NCBI GenBank assembly: GCA_963691705.1 | Contig: OY829537.1 | Location: forward strand, 27,032,078-27,096,077 | Direction: 5' to 3' | Length of the DNA: 64,000 bases | Origin: Viola odorata | Lineage: Eukaryota > Streptophyta > Magnoliopsida > Malpighiales > Violaceae | Shown: positions 20,880 to 31,029 of the stretch, one piece after another | Position numbering within the stretch: position 1 is the stretch's first letter | Layout: each line of letters opens with the position of its first letter | Program-made: the position numbers and the translations under genes | The notes under the pieces: generated by a model | Told to the model about the DNA's origin: nothing | The model's input: only the letters and a program-made list of their open reading frames with translations | The model's database searches: none

Positions 20880-22929
20880 ATGGTAAGCCTTTTCCTCCTC
20901 TCTGCCCTCTCTTCTGTTTCTTCCGATCTTTTTCTTATTTTATCTTTTAATCATCTGAAGAAATTTAATCTTCCATAATTACTCTGCAGGCAGATTCTCC
21001 TCCTCCCAGAAGGTAACAACTTCATCTGCCTTACTTTCTCACGATCCATCTTCTGATGTTCACTGTATTAGTCTTGTATTTGCTTAAAACATATGCCGTT
21101 TTTCATTTTCTTGTGAGTTGGAAAATTTCAGGAATTCAAGGTCTCCTTCTCCGTCGTGGAGAGAGCAGTCCCGGTCTAGGTCCAGATCGATTTCCAGGTC
21201 TAGGTCTAGGTCTAGGTCCAGATCCTTATCTAGACCGAGGCATAGATCCCGGTCTCGTAGTCGTGGCAGGTATTGGCGTCATCTGTTCTTTTTTATCTGT
21301 TCAGCTTCGCTTACATTGGGTTTGCATCACTTATTTAGGGTGTCGAATAGTCGCTCTTTCGTTTGCTATTACTCTATCTTCTTTATCCAATACTGGTTTT
21401 TTATCCTGTTGCCTTCTCAGGTCAGGGTCCAGAAGCCGAGGCAGGTTAGTGGCAACTTTAGCTCCTTTGTTGATTTTATTCTATTTGAATCTTGTTTGTA
21501 TTAGTTGCAACTCACAAGTTTCATGGAATTATCTGGTAGGGAGGAAGTTGTGAATCCTGGAAATACGCTTTATGTGACTGGTTTGTCTACTAGGGTTACA
21601 GAAAGAGAGCTTGTAGAGCATTTTGCCAAAGAGGGAAAGGTGAGTCTTTTTGGTTCTCTTTGAATTTGACAGCATTTATGTGTTAAATTGTTGTTGTTTG
21701 CATGTTTCATTATGGATCTATTTTGTGTTTCATTTAAATGTTGGTACTATTGACTTCGTTTGAATAATGTGGAGTAATTGTCGTCTCAGGTTGCTTCTTG
21801 TTTTCTTGTGGTGGAGCCCCGGACACGCATTTCTCGTGGTTTTGCATTTGTCACAATGGACAATGTTGATGATGCCAATCGTTGTGTTAAGTATCTCAAC
21901 CAGTCTGTTCTAGAGGGCCGATACATAACTGTGGAGAAGGTAATGTGATTGAATCAATGGTGGGAATCATTAATAAGTTTTGATTGCCTCTTTTTTCTTA
22001 ACTTGGAGGTTTTCTGCTTACATTCAGAAGACATTGCGTCAGCTATGTTGGCAGCAAACAAAGATGATCACTTCATCCATGCCAACTTAAGTCAAACAGC
22101 ATGATCAATGGCCAGCTTAAACGGCTTTATGCTTGTGATCAACTAAATATAGCAACTATATTGTTCAACATCTATACAACTTCAGCATTCAATTTCAACT
22201 CTCAACTAATCAACGGACATATCAACAACTTTCTAATCAGGCTTTATGGTATTCCATACCTGGCATTTTTTTAGTGAACACTAGTTGTGAGTGCCTGATT
22301 TTGTTTTTTCATCTAATTCCTTTGGTAGCCTGTTCACGTTTTTTTACGGACTCTTATAGTGTTTGTTTTTATAAAAATAAAAATAATTAAAGAGAATGCT
22401 GTTTGTGTTGTTTATCCTTGATATTCCAGTGTCTTTATGTTGTCTATCTACAGATTTATTTGTGAAACTTGTATTTTTTGTGTTGTAAAGATGGAATATT
22501 TTGTTCTAACATGGATATCTTTTGTGGTAATTTGTGGACTCTGAGGTGATTTATCTTTGTTTTTCAGTCACGGAGGAAGCGAGCCAGAACTCCAACACCT
22601 GGTCACTACCTTGGATTGAAAAGCAGTAGGGACTATGGTAAGTTTTGGTTTTTTGTGTTTGCATTACCTTGTTGTTTACTACTTGAATTTCATGCATTGA
22701 CTCTTGGGTTCTGTTTCCCTTCTCTTGGGAAGGCCATCGTGGTGAACGCAGTGATCGCGGTGATCGTGGTAGGTATCATGGTGGCTATGGTCGTGATGAG
22801 TACCGTAGATCCCCAAGGCGTTCTCCTTACCGTGGTGGTCGTGATTATTCTCCCAGGCGCTCTCCCTATGGTGGAAGATCTAGGAGGGACAGGTCTAGGT
22901 CTCCTTATTCCCCCCGTGGACCCAGGTGA
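20880..22929 (+). CDS. SR45a: SR45a/Tra2-like serine-arginine-rich splicing factor
   Basis: This is a nuclear RNA-binding splicing regulator of the Transformer-2/SR45a family. Eight coding exons give a 234-residue protein: 20880-20882, 20990-21012, 21132-21269, 21421-21444, 21540-21639, 21790-21939, 22568-22637 and 22733-22929. All introns are GT...AG and all phases fit. Residues 1-63 are an RS domain (dense RS dipeptides). The RRM follows, with RNP2 as LYVTGL and RNP1 as RGFAFVTM, then the family signature RTPTPGHYLGLK and a C-terminal Gly/Arg/Ser/Tyr-rich tail (RRSPYRGG). Residue count and order fit the family. The start codon directly abuts a splice donor, and exon 4 is a 24-nt RS microexon. 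The 628-bp intron 6 is the likeliest site of regulated splicing; in known SR45a genes the orthologous region yields truncated isoforms. It is the only clear host gene in the window. Confidence 0.95.
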
Positions 22930-23346
22930 AGCAGAGCTGTCTTCTACATTGTTTTGTGAAGGGAAATCGTGATGTACTGATATACTTGATTTGGAGTAAA
23001 CTTGAGATGGTTCTGTGTTCTGTGAGGTTTGAGTTGATTCCATCAGTTTACGACCTATGTGATGATATGACTTGCTGCTGAACTTATGGTTAAAGACCGA
23101 TATTATAAAATAGTAATAGTTGTTTGGTTGGCATAATTATTTGAGCACCTGGGTTTGCGAATCGTGAAAAGCAGTGCATGGAGTTTGTCTTTCACATTGT
23201 CAGTCTGTCTGACTTGTGAGACGGGCTACTATGATTAGCTGCACTTGTGACCGAAACAATATTAAGAGAACAAAATTAACTAAAGCAAATTCTGAGTGTT
23301 TATGATCCATTATTGGTGTAACTTTTTTATTTTTCTTCCCTTTCTG
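22930..23346. other. 3' UTR and downstream flank of the SR gene
   Basis: The sequence after the TGA at 22927-22929 has no reading frame and is probably the 3' UTR for the first 100-200 bases. No unambiguous polyadenylation signal was identified. Confidence 0.4.
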
Positions 23347-23490
23347 TGAGGATTTTATTTTTTTAACAAATATAACAAACAAAAGCAAAACGAGCTAAAC
23401 ATTCCATTTTCTTGATATGAGGATTTTATTTTTTTTAACAAATATAACAAACAAAAGCAAAACGAGCTAAACATTCCATTTTCTTGATAT
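23347..23490. repeat. Tandem duplication of 71-72 bp
   Basis: Two adjacent copies start with TGAGGATTTTATTTT at 23347 and 23418 and end with TTTTCTTGATAT. They differ by one T in a homopolymer, so the duplication is recent. It is non-coding. Confidence 0.9.
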
Positions 23491-23756
23491 TCTTTTACTA
23501 ATTGTTTCTTCTTTTCCATAAAATGAAATTTCCTTCCCGGTTTCCTACACCCATTCACCACGTTAAAGAAGATGCGCGTGCATCATCCATGTTCACCAAA
23601 GACTAAAGAGACAATCCATGGTGGAACACTTCTGCATTTTCCATTCTTCTTCTGCTAAGACTCGAGGGTAAACGTCCACATCCCGTTCGTCTTCTTAAAT
23701 CTTTGCACCGGTGAGCATGTCTTCATTCATAGTCTGAAAAATGAGACTAAATCAAT

Positions 23757-23920
23757 TTGCTCTTGTTCTTGGCAGCGATCCTACTCTCAACCTTCCTTCA
23801 ACTAAAACACTGCTTCACCTCACAGCATTGCTTCATTTCAAGCAAAGTCTGGAATTTGATCCTAACAGACCACCATATTGATGGGGTCATACCGAATTGG
23901 ATTTGGAATGTCGGTCAATG
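23757..23920 (+). pseudogene. Possible leucine-rich-repeat receptor-like-protein relic
   Basis: A short frame contains VWNLILTDHHIDGVIPNWIW, which has the spacing of a plant extracellular LRR (LxLxxNxIxGxIPxW) as found in receptor-like proteins. It is followed by a stop and has no neighbouring repeats. This is a weak call based on one repeat unit; chance similarity is possible. Confidence 0.3.
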
Positions 23921-24220
23921 TACATTACTGTATCCGTCATTAAAATTAATCTCTTACATAAATTTACTGATATTTGGATGGAGGTGATTAAGTAAACAAT
24001 TTAAAAAATATTTATAGTATAAAGAATTATTTTTTAATAATTCAATATACCACATGGCAATCCTTGAGGTAACTAGGGACGATAAATAAAGTCATAGTAG
24101 GTATTTAGGGATATTAGGTGGTTTTCTCATAAATTACCGCACAAATTGCATCTTTTTTTAAGTATATATAGATAGTTGATTTTATTATAACATTTTTAAT
24201 TGTCACGTGCCAAACAACAA

Positions 24221-24605
24221 CTGTGACTGAAAATCAACAACAAAGGAGAAGAACAAGAAGAAGAGTGGTATGTGAGGGTACTCTTTAACATAGAATTAGA
24301 GAACAAGAGGTAGAAGAGATGGCGGAAGCGTGAGGATGGAATCAAGGTGAAGAATAGAAGAAGATACAAAACAGGACTTGTAAACGGAACTGATAGAAAC
24401 AGAAAAGTTGTAAACAGAATTCATTGAACTCTGGCTTTGTTCATTGAACAGTAATTGTATTGATCATTGATTGATTTGCCTTTACAGATTATACCTCTAT
24501 TTATACTACTCAATATCTAACTGACGATTGACAGCTAATCTCTAACAACTAATCAAGAACCGTTTAATAACTAATCAAGACAGTTAATGTCACTGTAACT
24601 GAAAA
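24221..24605 (-). repeat. LTR-like fragment, perhaps a solo LTR
   Basis: A stretch of about 365 bp runs TG...CA on the minus strand and has a promoter-like GTATAAATAGAG box. It is bounded by the direct repeats CTGTGACTGAAAA (24221-24233) and CTGTAACTGAAAA (24593-24605). The flanking repeat is longer than the usual 5 bp and no primer site or polypurine tract is present, so the assignment to a copia-type solo LTR is tentative. Confidence 0.35.
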
Positions 24606-24699
24606 ATAGTTGCGAAACTTCCAGCGGATCCAACGGTTGTAATTGTCTCCTTCTTCGCTCTTCCTTATGACAATGCCCTTCTGTTGACCTGACCGTAGC

Positions 24700-26141
24700 G
24701 TCCCGTTAAAGAAAAGAAGGACTTCGGGGGCAGTCCTTTGAAGGGGGTACGACGCTCGCGCTCGCGCTTCTCGTTTTGTGGAAAATTGGTTACCCGTTCG
24801 GGATATAACGCCTGGCTCAGGCCCGACAACGGTGGAGACAAAGATTTTTTCATACGAGGGTAAGGACATGGACACGGAGCCTTGCCTTCGACAGGTTTCT
24901 AAGGCTCAACGAATAAGGCTTAGGGAAGAGAAAGAGAGTCAGGCGAGTGAGACTGCTGTGTGTCCTCCTTTAGCGCCAATGACAGACCCTGTTCTCTCCG
25001 ATATTGCCACTTCTTCTGGTAACGCAGAGGATGTTCCCTCGGTGGGAGTTGGAGTTTCACCAACAATGCCTTCTCTCTCGACTACTGAAGTTTTCGCGCC
25101 GTCAACTGAAGCTCCCCCGATGACGATATCTTCTCCTGTTATCGAGGTTTCTGTGGTTTCGGCGAAGACGCCGTTGACAACAAATGCCTCCCCTGCCGTT
25201 GAGACTCCACCTTCTCCTATCTCTTCTTGCATTCCTGACGTGGTGGTTCCAGCTCCGAATCCGAGAGGGTTTCCTGCTCCGTCAGCGGGAGTTCCTCAAC
25301 CATTATTCTTTACTTCTGTTCAGGGTGTTAACAGTTCTGCTGGTGGTTCCGCTCCTTCTATCATCGCCAATCTTTCTTCTCAAGGGCCTTAGGGGGCTCC
25401 TTCTTTTCAGTTGGACCTGTCGAACTTTAGAGTTGACGGGCTTCGTGCCTTAGGGGTGTCGGACCGTTGTCTCGGGATCAACCGACAACCATTTTGGTGG
25501 GTGAGATCTTAGGTCTTCCTGAGGATGAGGAAAAGTTGCTACAGCTTCCTCCCGACATTCAGCACGCACGTGTTTTGAGTGATTCTTTGGCCAACTTCCG
25601 CAAGATGCATTATTTTATCAAGGCTCATGGTGGCAAGCTTCAAGATTCATCCAACACAAAGGGTCAGCTCGACTGTGCGTTGGCCAAAGTAAGGAAGTTA
25701 ACACGGCTCCAGAATCGGACTCAAGCAGAATTGAACGACTGTCGCGCCAACTTCGCGAGGGAAAATTCCAAGGGGAAAGCTAAAATCGAGGAGTTGGAGG
25801 CAGAGCTGGTGGCGGCTGAGAAGAAAAATTCTCTTCTCCGCGAAGAGATATTGGCCCATGACACGGACTTGGCCAAGGTTCCGTCGAGAATAGATTAGTG
25901 GAAGAAGAAAACTCTGTGGGCCTTCACCGCCGGGTTCGCGGACTATTACCGTAGTAGGACTTTTGATCCTGCTAAGATAGCCGAGTATGCTTCTTCAAAA
26001 ATAAATGAGATTGATAGGAGCAAGGAAGGTCTCCTTTCCTCAGGGGAGGAAGAAGCAGGCAACGACAGCGATACCGAGGCGCTCCCGTTGTCGGATGATT
26101 CAGGTGGTGCGAAAGACGCAGAAGGCTCCACCCCTCATTAA
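24700..26141 (+). pseudogene. Antisense gene aORF3, C-terminal half, broken
   Basis: This is the counterpart of the second exon of aORF3 in the young element (44492-45885). Shared blocks are ENWLP near 24780, the QLDLS/DGLRALG block near 25410-25455 and a coiled coil with the KVPSRI motif near 25880. It is broken by a TAG at 25390-25392, a frameshift near 25470 and a TAG at 25896-25898 that replaces a Trp codon of the partner. Beyond that stop the frame continues with an acidic tail to a TAA at 26139-26141. Exon 1 is absent because the element is truncated. Confidence 0.75.
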
Positions 26142-26339
26142 TTGTTGTTTCTTTCTAAATTTGAACATTAACGCCATTTGCTTTGCAATAATGCTTGTAA
26201 TAATAATGCTTTTCCCAATAATAATTGTTCTTTGTAGTATTATCTTCTTCCTTCGTGTTATCTCGACGGATACCAGCCATGATAACGCTTTGTCCTGCGT
26301 TATCTTGATCGTCGCGTTATCGCGTTTACTCTGACTTGA

Positions 26340-26741
26340 GAATCGATTTCACTTTTCAGAGCATTTAATGCTTGAGAATCCCTCATTAATGCGAGGGAAA
26401 AAGCCATGATGGCAGAATGCACGTGTCCCTTCGTGGGGGGGTGTTATGAATTGGCGCCCCCTAGGGGTTAGTAAAATCGAAGCATCTTCCCGCTTTTCCA
26501 AAATTGTACTCATTGCGCGTGTCTTTTCCCCCTGACGCGTCCCACACAACGACGGTTGCAACAGTCATTTTGGTTGACCGCTAGGGTTATAAAACCTACC
26601 ATGTGCTTCTTTTCCTTCTTTTGCTATTTCACTTTTTCCATAGTACTTGCGTTTCTTCTTTCCACCATCTGGATACTCTGAGTTTGTCTTTAGAAAGGTA
26701 CTTCAGTTCTTCTCTGTCACTTTCTTCTTTTTAATTTTACC
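26340..26741 (+). promoter_or_regulatory. Promoter region of antisense gene aORF4 (older copy)
   Basis: This region shares an ordered series of motifs with 46190-46597 of the young element: CAGAGCATTTAATGCT, GGGAAAA-GCCATGATGG, CACGTGT, ACACAACGAC and AGGGTTATAAA. The TATA-like box lies at 26589-26596, about 153 bp before the ATG (159 bp in the young copy). Conservation of non-coding sequence between copies whose coding parts have decayed suggests a real promoter. Confidence 0.6.
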
Positions 26742-29151
26742 ATGGCTAGAACTCGTCGTCCTCGACCCAAATCTATTGGTGAGGAGAAGATTGAAAACAT
26801 CGTTTCCACTATCACTTCTCCGGCCGAGCTCCAGTGGCGGTTAAATAAATATAATGCCCACATTCTTGAAGATTGTTCGGTTGAGGTTGCCCTTAATTCG
26901 CTCCGTCTCAATAGTGAATTACCTGGCAACCGTAGAATTTTGTATGCCAAGATGCTTGGTTATGGTTTCTAGTTTCCTCTTGACCCCTTAGTGGCACAAT
27001 TGTTTACTGAACTTGATTTAACTCCTACCCAGCTGAGCCCTAATGCATACTGTTGTATTTACGCCTTCATAAAACTCTGTAGATTTAAGGGGATTGCTTC
27101 TCCCTCCCTTTTACTGCTTCGCTCTCTTTTTCAATTGTATAGTCGTAGACGCGTAATAGCGATATCGCCCCGTTATGATGACGAATCAATAAAACCCTTC
27201 ACCTGGAAGCTCATGCATCTTGAGTCTTCTATTGATAGTTGGAAAAGTGGGGGTTTTTTGTTATCAATCTGCCTGGTCCTTGGTGAAGGACTGGTTTTAA
27301 TCATGACATTAGGGACGGGGCCTGGGGTGGACGACAACCTCTTCCTTCACCCGAGCAAGGTTGGTTGGACAAACTGCTCGAGTTGAACTTCAGTGTTCAT
27401 ACTCGCAAACTAGCATGCGGGATCGACCTTCGAGAATGTGTTGAGGGTGAGTATTTTGCCATTTTCTTTGCTGTTCTGGGAAATACTAACACTGACATTA
27501 TCTCGTGTTTGTGCAGTTCCTCCACGCGGCTGGAACCCCGAGTGCATTAGGAGGCGGGAAAGAAGAGTTCAAAAGAAGAGGGAAAAAGAGGAAGCTGTTG
27601 CTGCCGCTGCCACTGCCACTGCGGCCGTTAACCCTGCTCAATCGTTTGCTGCGGCTACTAGCCTCGTTCAAGCGCCTTCTTCTCAGATTGGTGAGGGAGC
27701 TGCCGCCGTTAATCCTGCTTTGATTCCGACTGTTTCTGTTGTCGTTAATCCTGTACACGCTTCTTCTTCTCTGCCTCACGTTACCAGGAAGAGAAAGAAG
27801 TGTTAACACCCCTGCTCCGCCTTCTGATACAGTTGCTTCTTCAGAGATAGCCGCTGACGAGGCCATTCCTGTAGGCATCCCTTCAGTTCTCTCGTTATCT
27901 CAAGTGTGTTTTGTAATCGTTTCTCACCGCTTTACTTTTTGTGATGCCTTTTTCTAGGAGACTGCCATTGCTTCTGTTTGTGTTTCCCCGGAAGACAACA
28001 TGAATCTGTCCCATATATTTCAAGAGCGTCGTAAGAAGGCGCGATATAGCGAGGAGGTCGTAGGGGTGTCGGGGGGTCACGTTATCAGTCAGGAGGAGCA
28101 CGGTACTGCCTTTGTCTCCGAGGTACCTTCTTGTGGTCAAAGTTCTGACCCTTTGAGGACTACAGAAGCTACTGAGTCCTTTCATGTTTCGCCTGGTTCC
28201 TTTTGCACATCGCCTCTTCCTTCCACTTCCCATGCTGTGGGTTTCGCCTCCGATCTCCTAGAGTCCGATTTTCCACCCTTCCATTCTCATGACACATTTG
28301 GGCTCATTATGGGAGCGTCTTCTCGCCAGCCTCCGTCCCCGACTACCTTGTTTTTTGTTCCTACGACTGCTCCAGTGTTCCCACCTTCCGAGGGGGAGAT
28401 TGTCACTCCTCGTCTCATGGCTGATTTGAGTACGCTGGCCTTTTCTGGGCCCGTTACTCATCAGATTGACCTGAGTGGCCTGCGTAGGACTGGCTTTGCG
28501 GCCGTAGGGGGTGACAGTTCTCCTGCAGCTTCTTCTTTTCTGGCCGCTCATGCATTATCGCTCCTGGAAGAGGAGGATGCGTTTCTTTCTCAGACTCCCG
28601 ATGAGCAGTTGCATTCGGTGCGCTCTAGTATATTTTCCTCCTTCTACAATTTTCATTACTGGGCCAAGCATATGACGAGGAAAGTTGCTTCTCTCACTTC
28701 TTCCTCCGATGAGCTGCGTGGCGCCCACCGCCAGATTTCAGAAGAATTTGCTAGAAAGCAGGAAGAAGTGGAGAAGTTATCTGGGGAGTGTCAGGATCTG
28801 GCGAAGGCCTTGGCGACTGTCAAGAAAGAGATGGAAGATGTCCGTGAACGGGAAGCTGCCAGAGTTGTCGCACTTAACGCCGAATTGGCGGTAGAAAGGG
28901 ATAAGAATGCGGCGCTGGAAAGGGAGAAGGCCGCACTGGAAAAGGAGTCGGCGGAGAAGTGCAAGTGGTATTGTGAGGAGACTACATGCGTCATGGCTGA
29001 TTCCATCATAGAGCGTTATGGGTCAGAAGCGTTTTGCACTGATGACATTACTCGCATTTTTGAAAAGAGGTCCGTGGGCCTCACTGATGAAATTTTTTAC
29101 AAGGCCAAGGTGAAAAATCGCGAGGGGGATAGCAGGACAGCGGCACCATAG
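26742..29151 (+). pseudogene. Antisense gene aORF4, broken copy
   Basis: This is the homologue of 46598-48961, with the same start (MARTRR) and three-exon layout: exon 1 to about 27447, an intron with GTGAGT...TGCAG, exon 2 from about 27516, and a last exon from about 27958 to the TGA-free end at 29151. The N-terminal part has the PF04195-like block (LSPNAYCCIYAFIKLCRFKG near 27030). The C-terminal exon holds LDLSGLRRTGFAAVGG near 28470 and a strong coiled coil (28750-28970). It is disabled by a TAG near 26970 and frameshifts near 27260 and 27800. It may still be transcribed, since the promoter block is conserved. Confidence 0.78.
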
Positions 29152-31029
29152 ACGTCTTCTACAGCCTTTTCTGAGTTTTGGGCATCGCCCCATTTTTTGT
29201 TTTATTTTGGAGGCTTTTGCCTTTGTAACCCTCAGGATTTTTGAACAACCATATATTTTGTTTGCTATCTCTCTTTACGATATTCTTTGTGCTGTTGATG
29301 CCGATATTGAGATGATGAAATTGACAATAGATTTGAGTATTATATGCAGGGCTGCCATAACGCAGCAAAATTATAGAATTCCAGTGGAGATAGTATAATC
29401 ATATAATTACCATATAATCTGTGGAGTCATAGGCATGTAATAATGGATATTTTCCAAGATATCACGACATGACTAGGCATGCACATTTCCTCTGCCGGGA
29501 ATAGAATGTTCTTGCGAGATAACGCTACTTACCAGATAGCTTTGGAGACATAATTCATGATAATAAGATATCATAACTGTTATTAGCCGCGATATGTAGC
29601 ATATAATCCATATCGGTAAGAGAGAGTATTATGGTAGTATCACCGTATGCGCCTTTGAGCGAAGAATATCATTCCCAAGGCTTTGCTGCCTTGAATATTA
29701 TCATTACTCCCTTGATGAGATAGCTTGGTTAACAGAAGGATTTCAGGAGCAAGGATTTTCATAATAACACTGTATTGATGCAGATATTCATCATTAGCAG
29801 AAGATGCCATATAGATAGATATAGATGTATCCTTTTCTGTAGGAATATATGTCGGAGCAATATGACACTGCAGAATATACGTTCCCCTGTCAGGGAGAAA
29901 ATAATGTGACGACAACTTTTCGCCGATATTGCGGGCAAAAGATATTGTAATGTCGCCCTCTTTATTGTTGTCATATTCCCCCGTTAAATAATGAGGGGTA
30001 TTTTTGGGATATCCACAAATTCCTGACTGTTCCTCAGATGGAAGATATCATATCCTTAAGAGGATTGGTATGATCGATGTCAAAGATACCTAGCAGTGTT
30101 TCTTGGATCAAGATGGCAGAGCATGTGCCGGCAATAGTACACTTACCATGTGAATCATGATAATAGACCGTATGATGTTATCGCCTGCACGGGCGTCGGT
30201 CTCTTCATTATTTCAGTGTTTCCATGATTTTCCTGCAAATTCTCAATTATTGCTTTACTGCGTTAGTGAAATGGCATGCAATAATAAACATTAGTTGCCT
30301 CTATGAGCATTCACCCGCATGTGTCGGGGTAATGTTGGTGTTGCTTTTTCATTCAGTCTAGCTGAATCCGGCCTTGCCGGGGCATTACTTGTGTTGCTTT
30401 CCAATCCAGCCAACTTCACCGGGTATTTGCCGTCTAGTTACTTGCTGGGATATCACGATTTGTTCTGATTTTCCCAATTGGGCTGGAGCGTGTCTCGTCT
30501 TAGTGAGCCGTCTGATCAGGAGCGGTTGTCACAAGGATAGGATTTTCACTTCCAGGTGTTGAGTCCTCGCTTCCCTAGAGCGTGCCTCGTCTTAGTGAGC
30601 CGTTTGTATTAGCACGATTGTCACAAGGATAGGATTTTCACTTATAGGGTGGAGTCTTCATTCCCCTGGGGTGTGCCTCGTCTTAGTGAGCCGTCTGTAT
30701 TATCCCGGTTGTCACAAGGATAGGATTTTCACTCCCAGGGGTGCCGGGGCGTGCCTCGTCTTAGTGAGCCGTCTGTATTAGCCCTGTTGTCACAAGGATA
30801 GGATTTTCACTCCCGGAGTTGAATCTTTAAGTATGCCAGGGCATGCCTCGTCTTAGTGAGCCGTCTGATCAAGAGCGGTTATCACAAGGATAAGATTTTC
30901 ACTCCTAGCACCCTTTGTTATCTGCACGTAATCAACCACACAAAACACACGATAATATTTCCGATTTGACCGTTAACGCATGTTATTGCTTCCCATGTCT
31001 AAACATGCAAGGACATGTCAGATTCTAGT
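29152..31029. other. Spacer between gag-pol and the antisense genes (older copy)
   Basis: This is non-coding DNA lying between two convergent coding blocks, pol on the minus strand and aORF4 on the plus strand. It is AT-rich at 29390-30000. The right part contains a five-unit tandem repeat, listed separately. Confidence 0.6.
30487..30905. repeat. Five-copy tandem repeat in the convergent spacer
   Basis: There are five units of roughly 80-95 bp, each with the core CTCGTCTTAGTGAGCCGT followed about 20 bp later by TCACAAGGATAGGATTTTCA. The cores are conserved while the linkers vary. The same arrangement, more diverged, lies at 49520-49965 in the young element. Confidence 0.88.

Noticed and set aside
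21056..21553. Long overlapping frames across the SR-gene exons 3-4
   Set aside because: They read through introns and are shadows of the RS-repeat exon.
24653..24875. Minus-strand frames near 24564-24875
   Set aside because: They overlap the aORF3 remnant and the LTR-like fragment and have no domain or conserved counterpart.
27505..27957. Additional plus-strand genes in exon 2 region of the older aORF4
   Set aside because: They are alternative frames of the same frameshifted exon.
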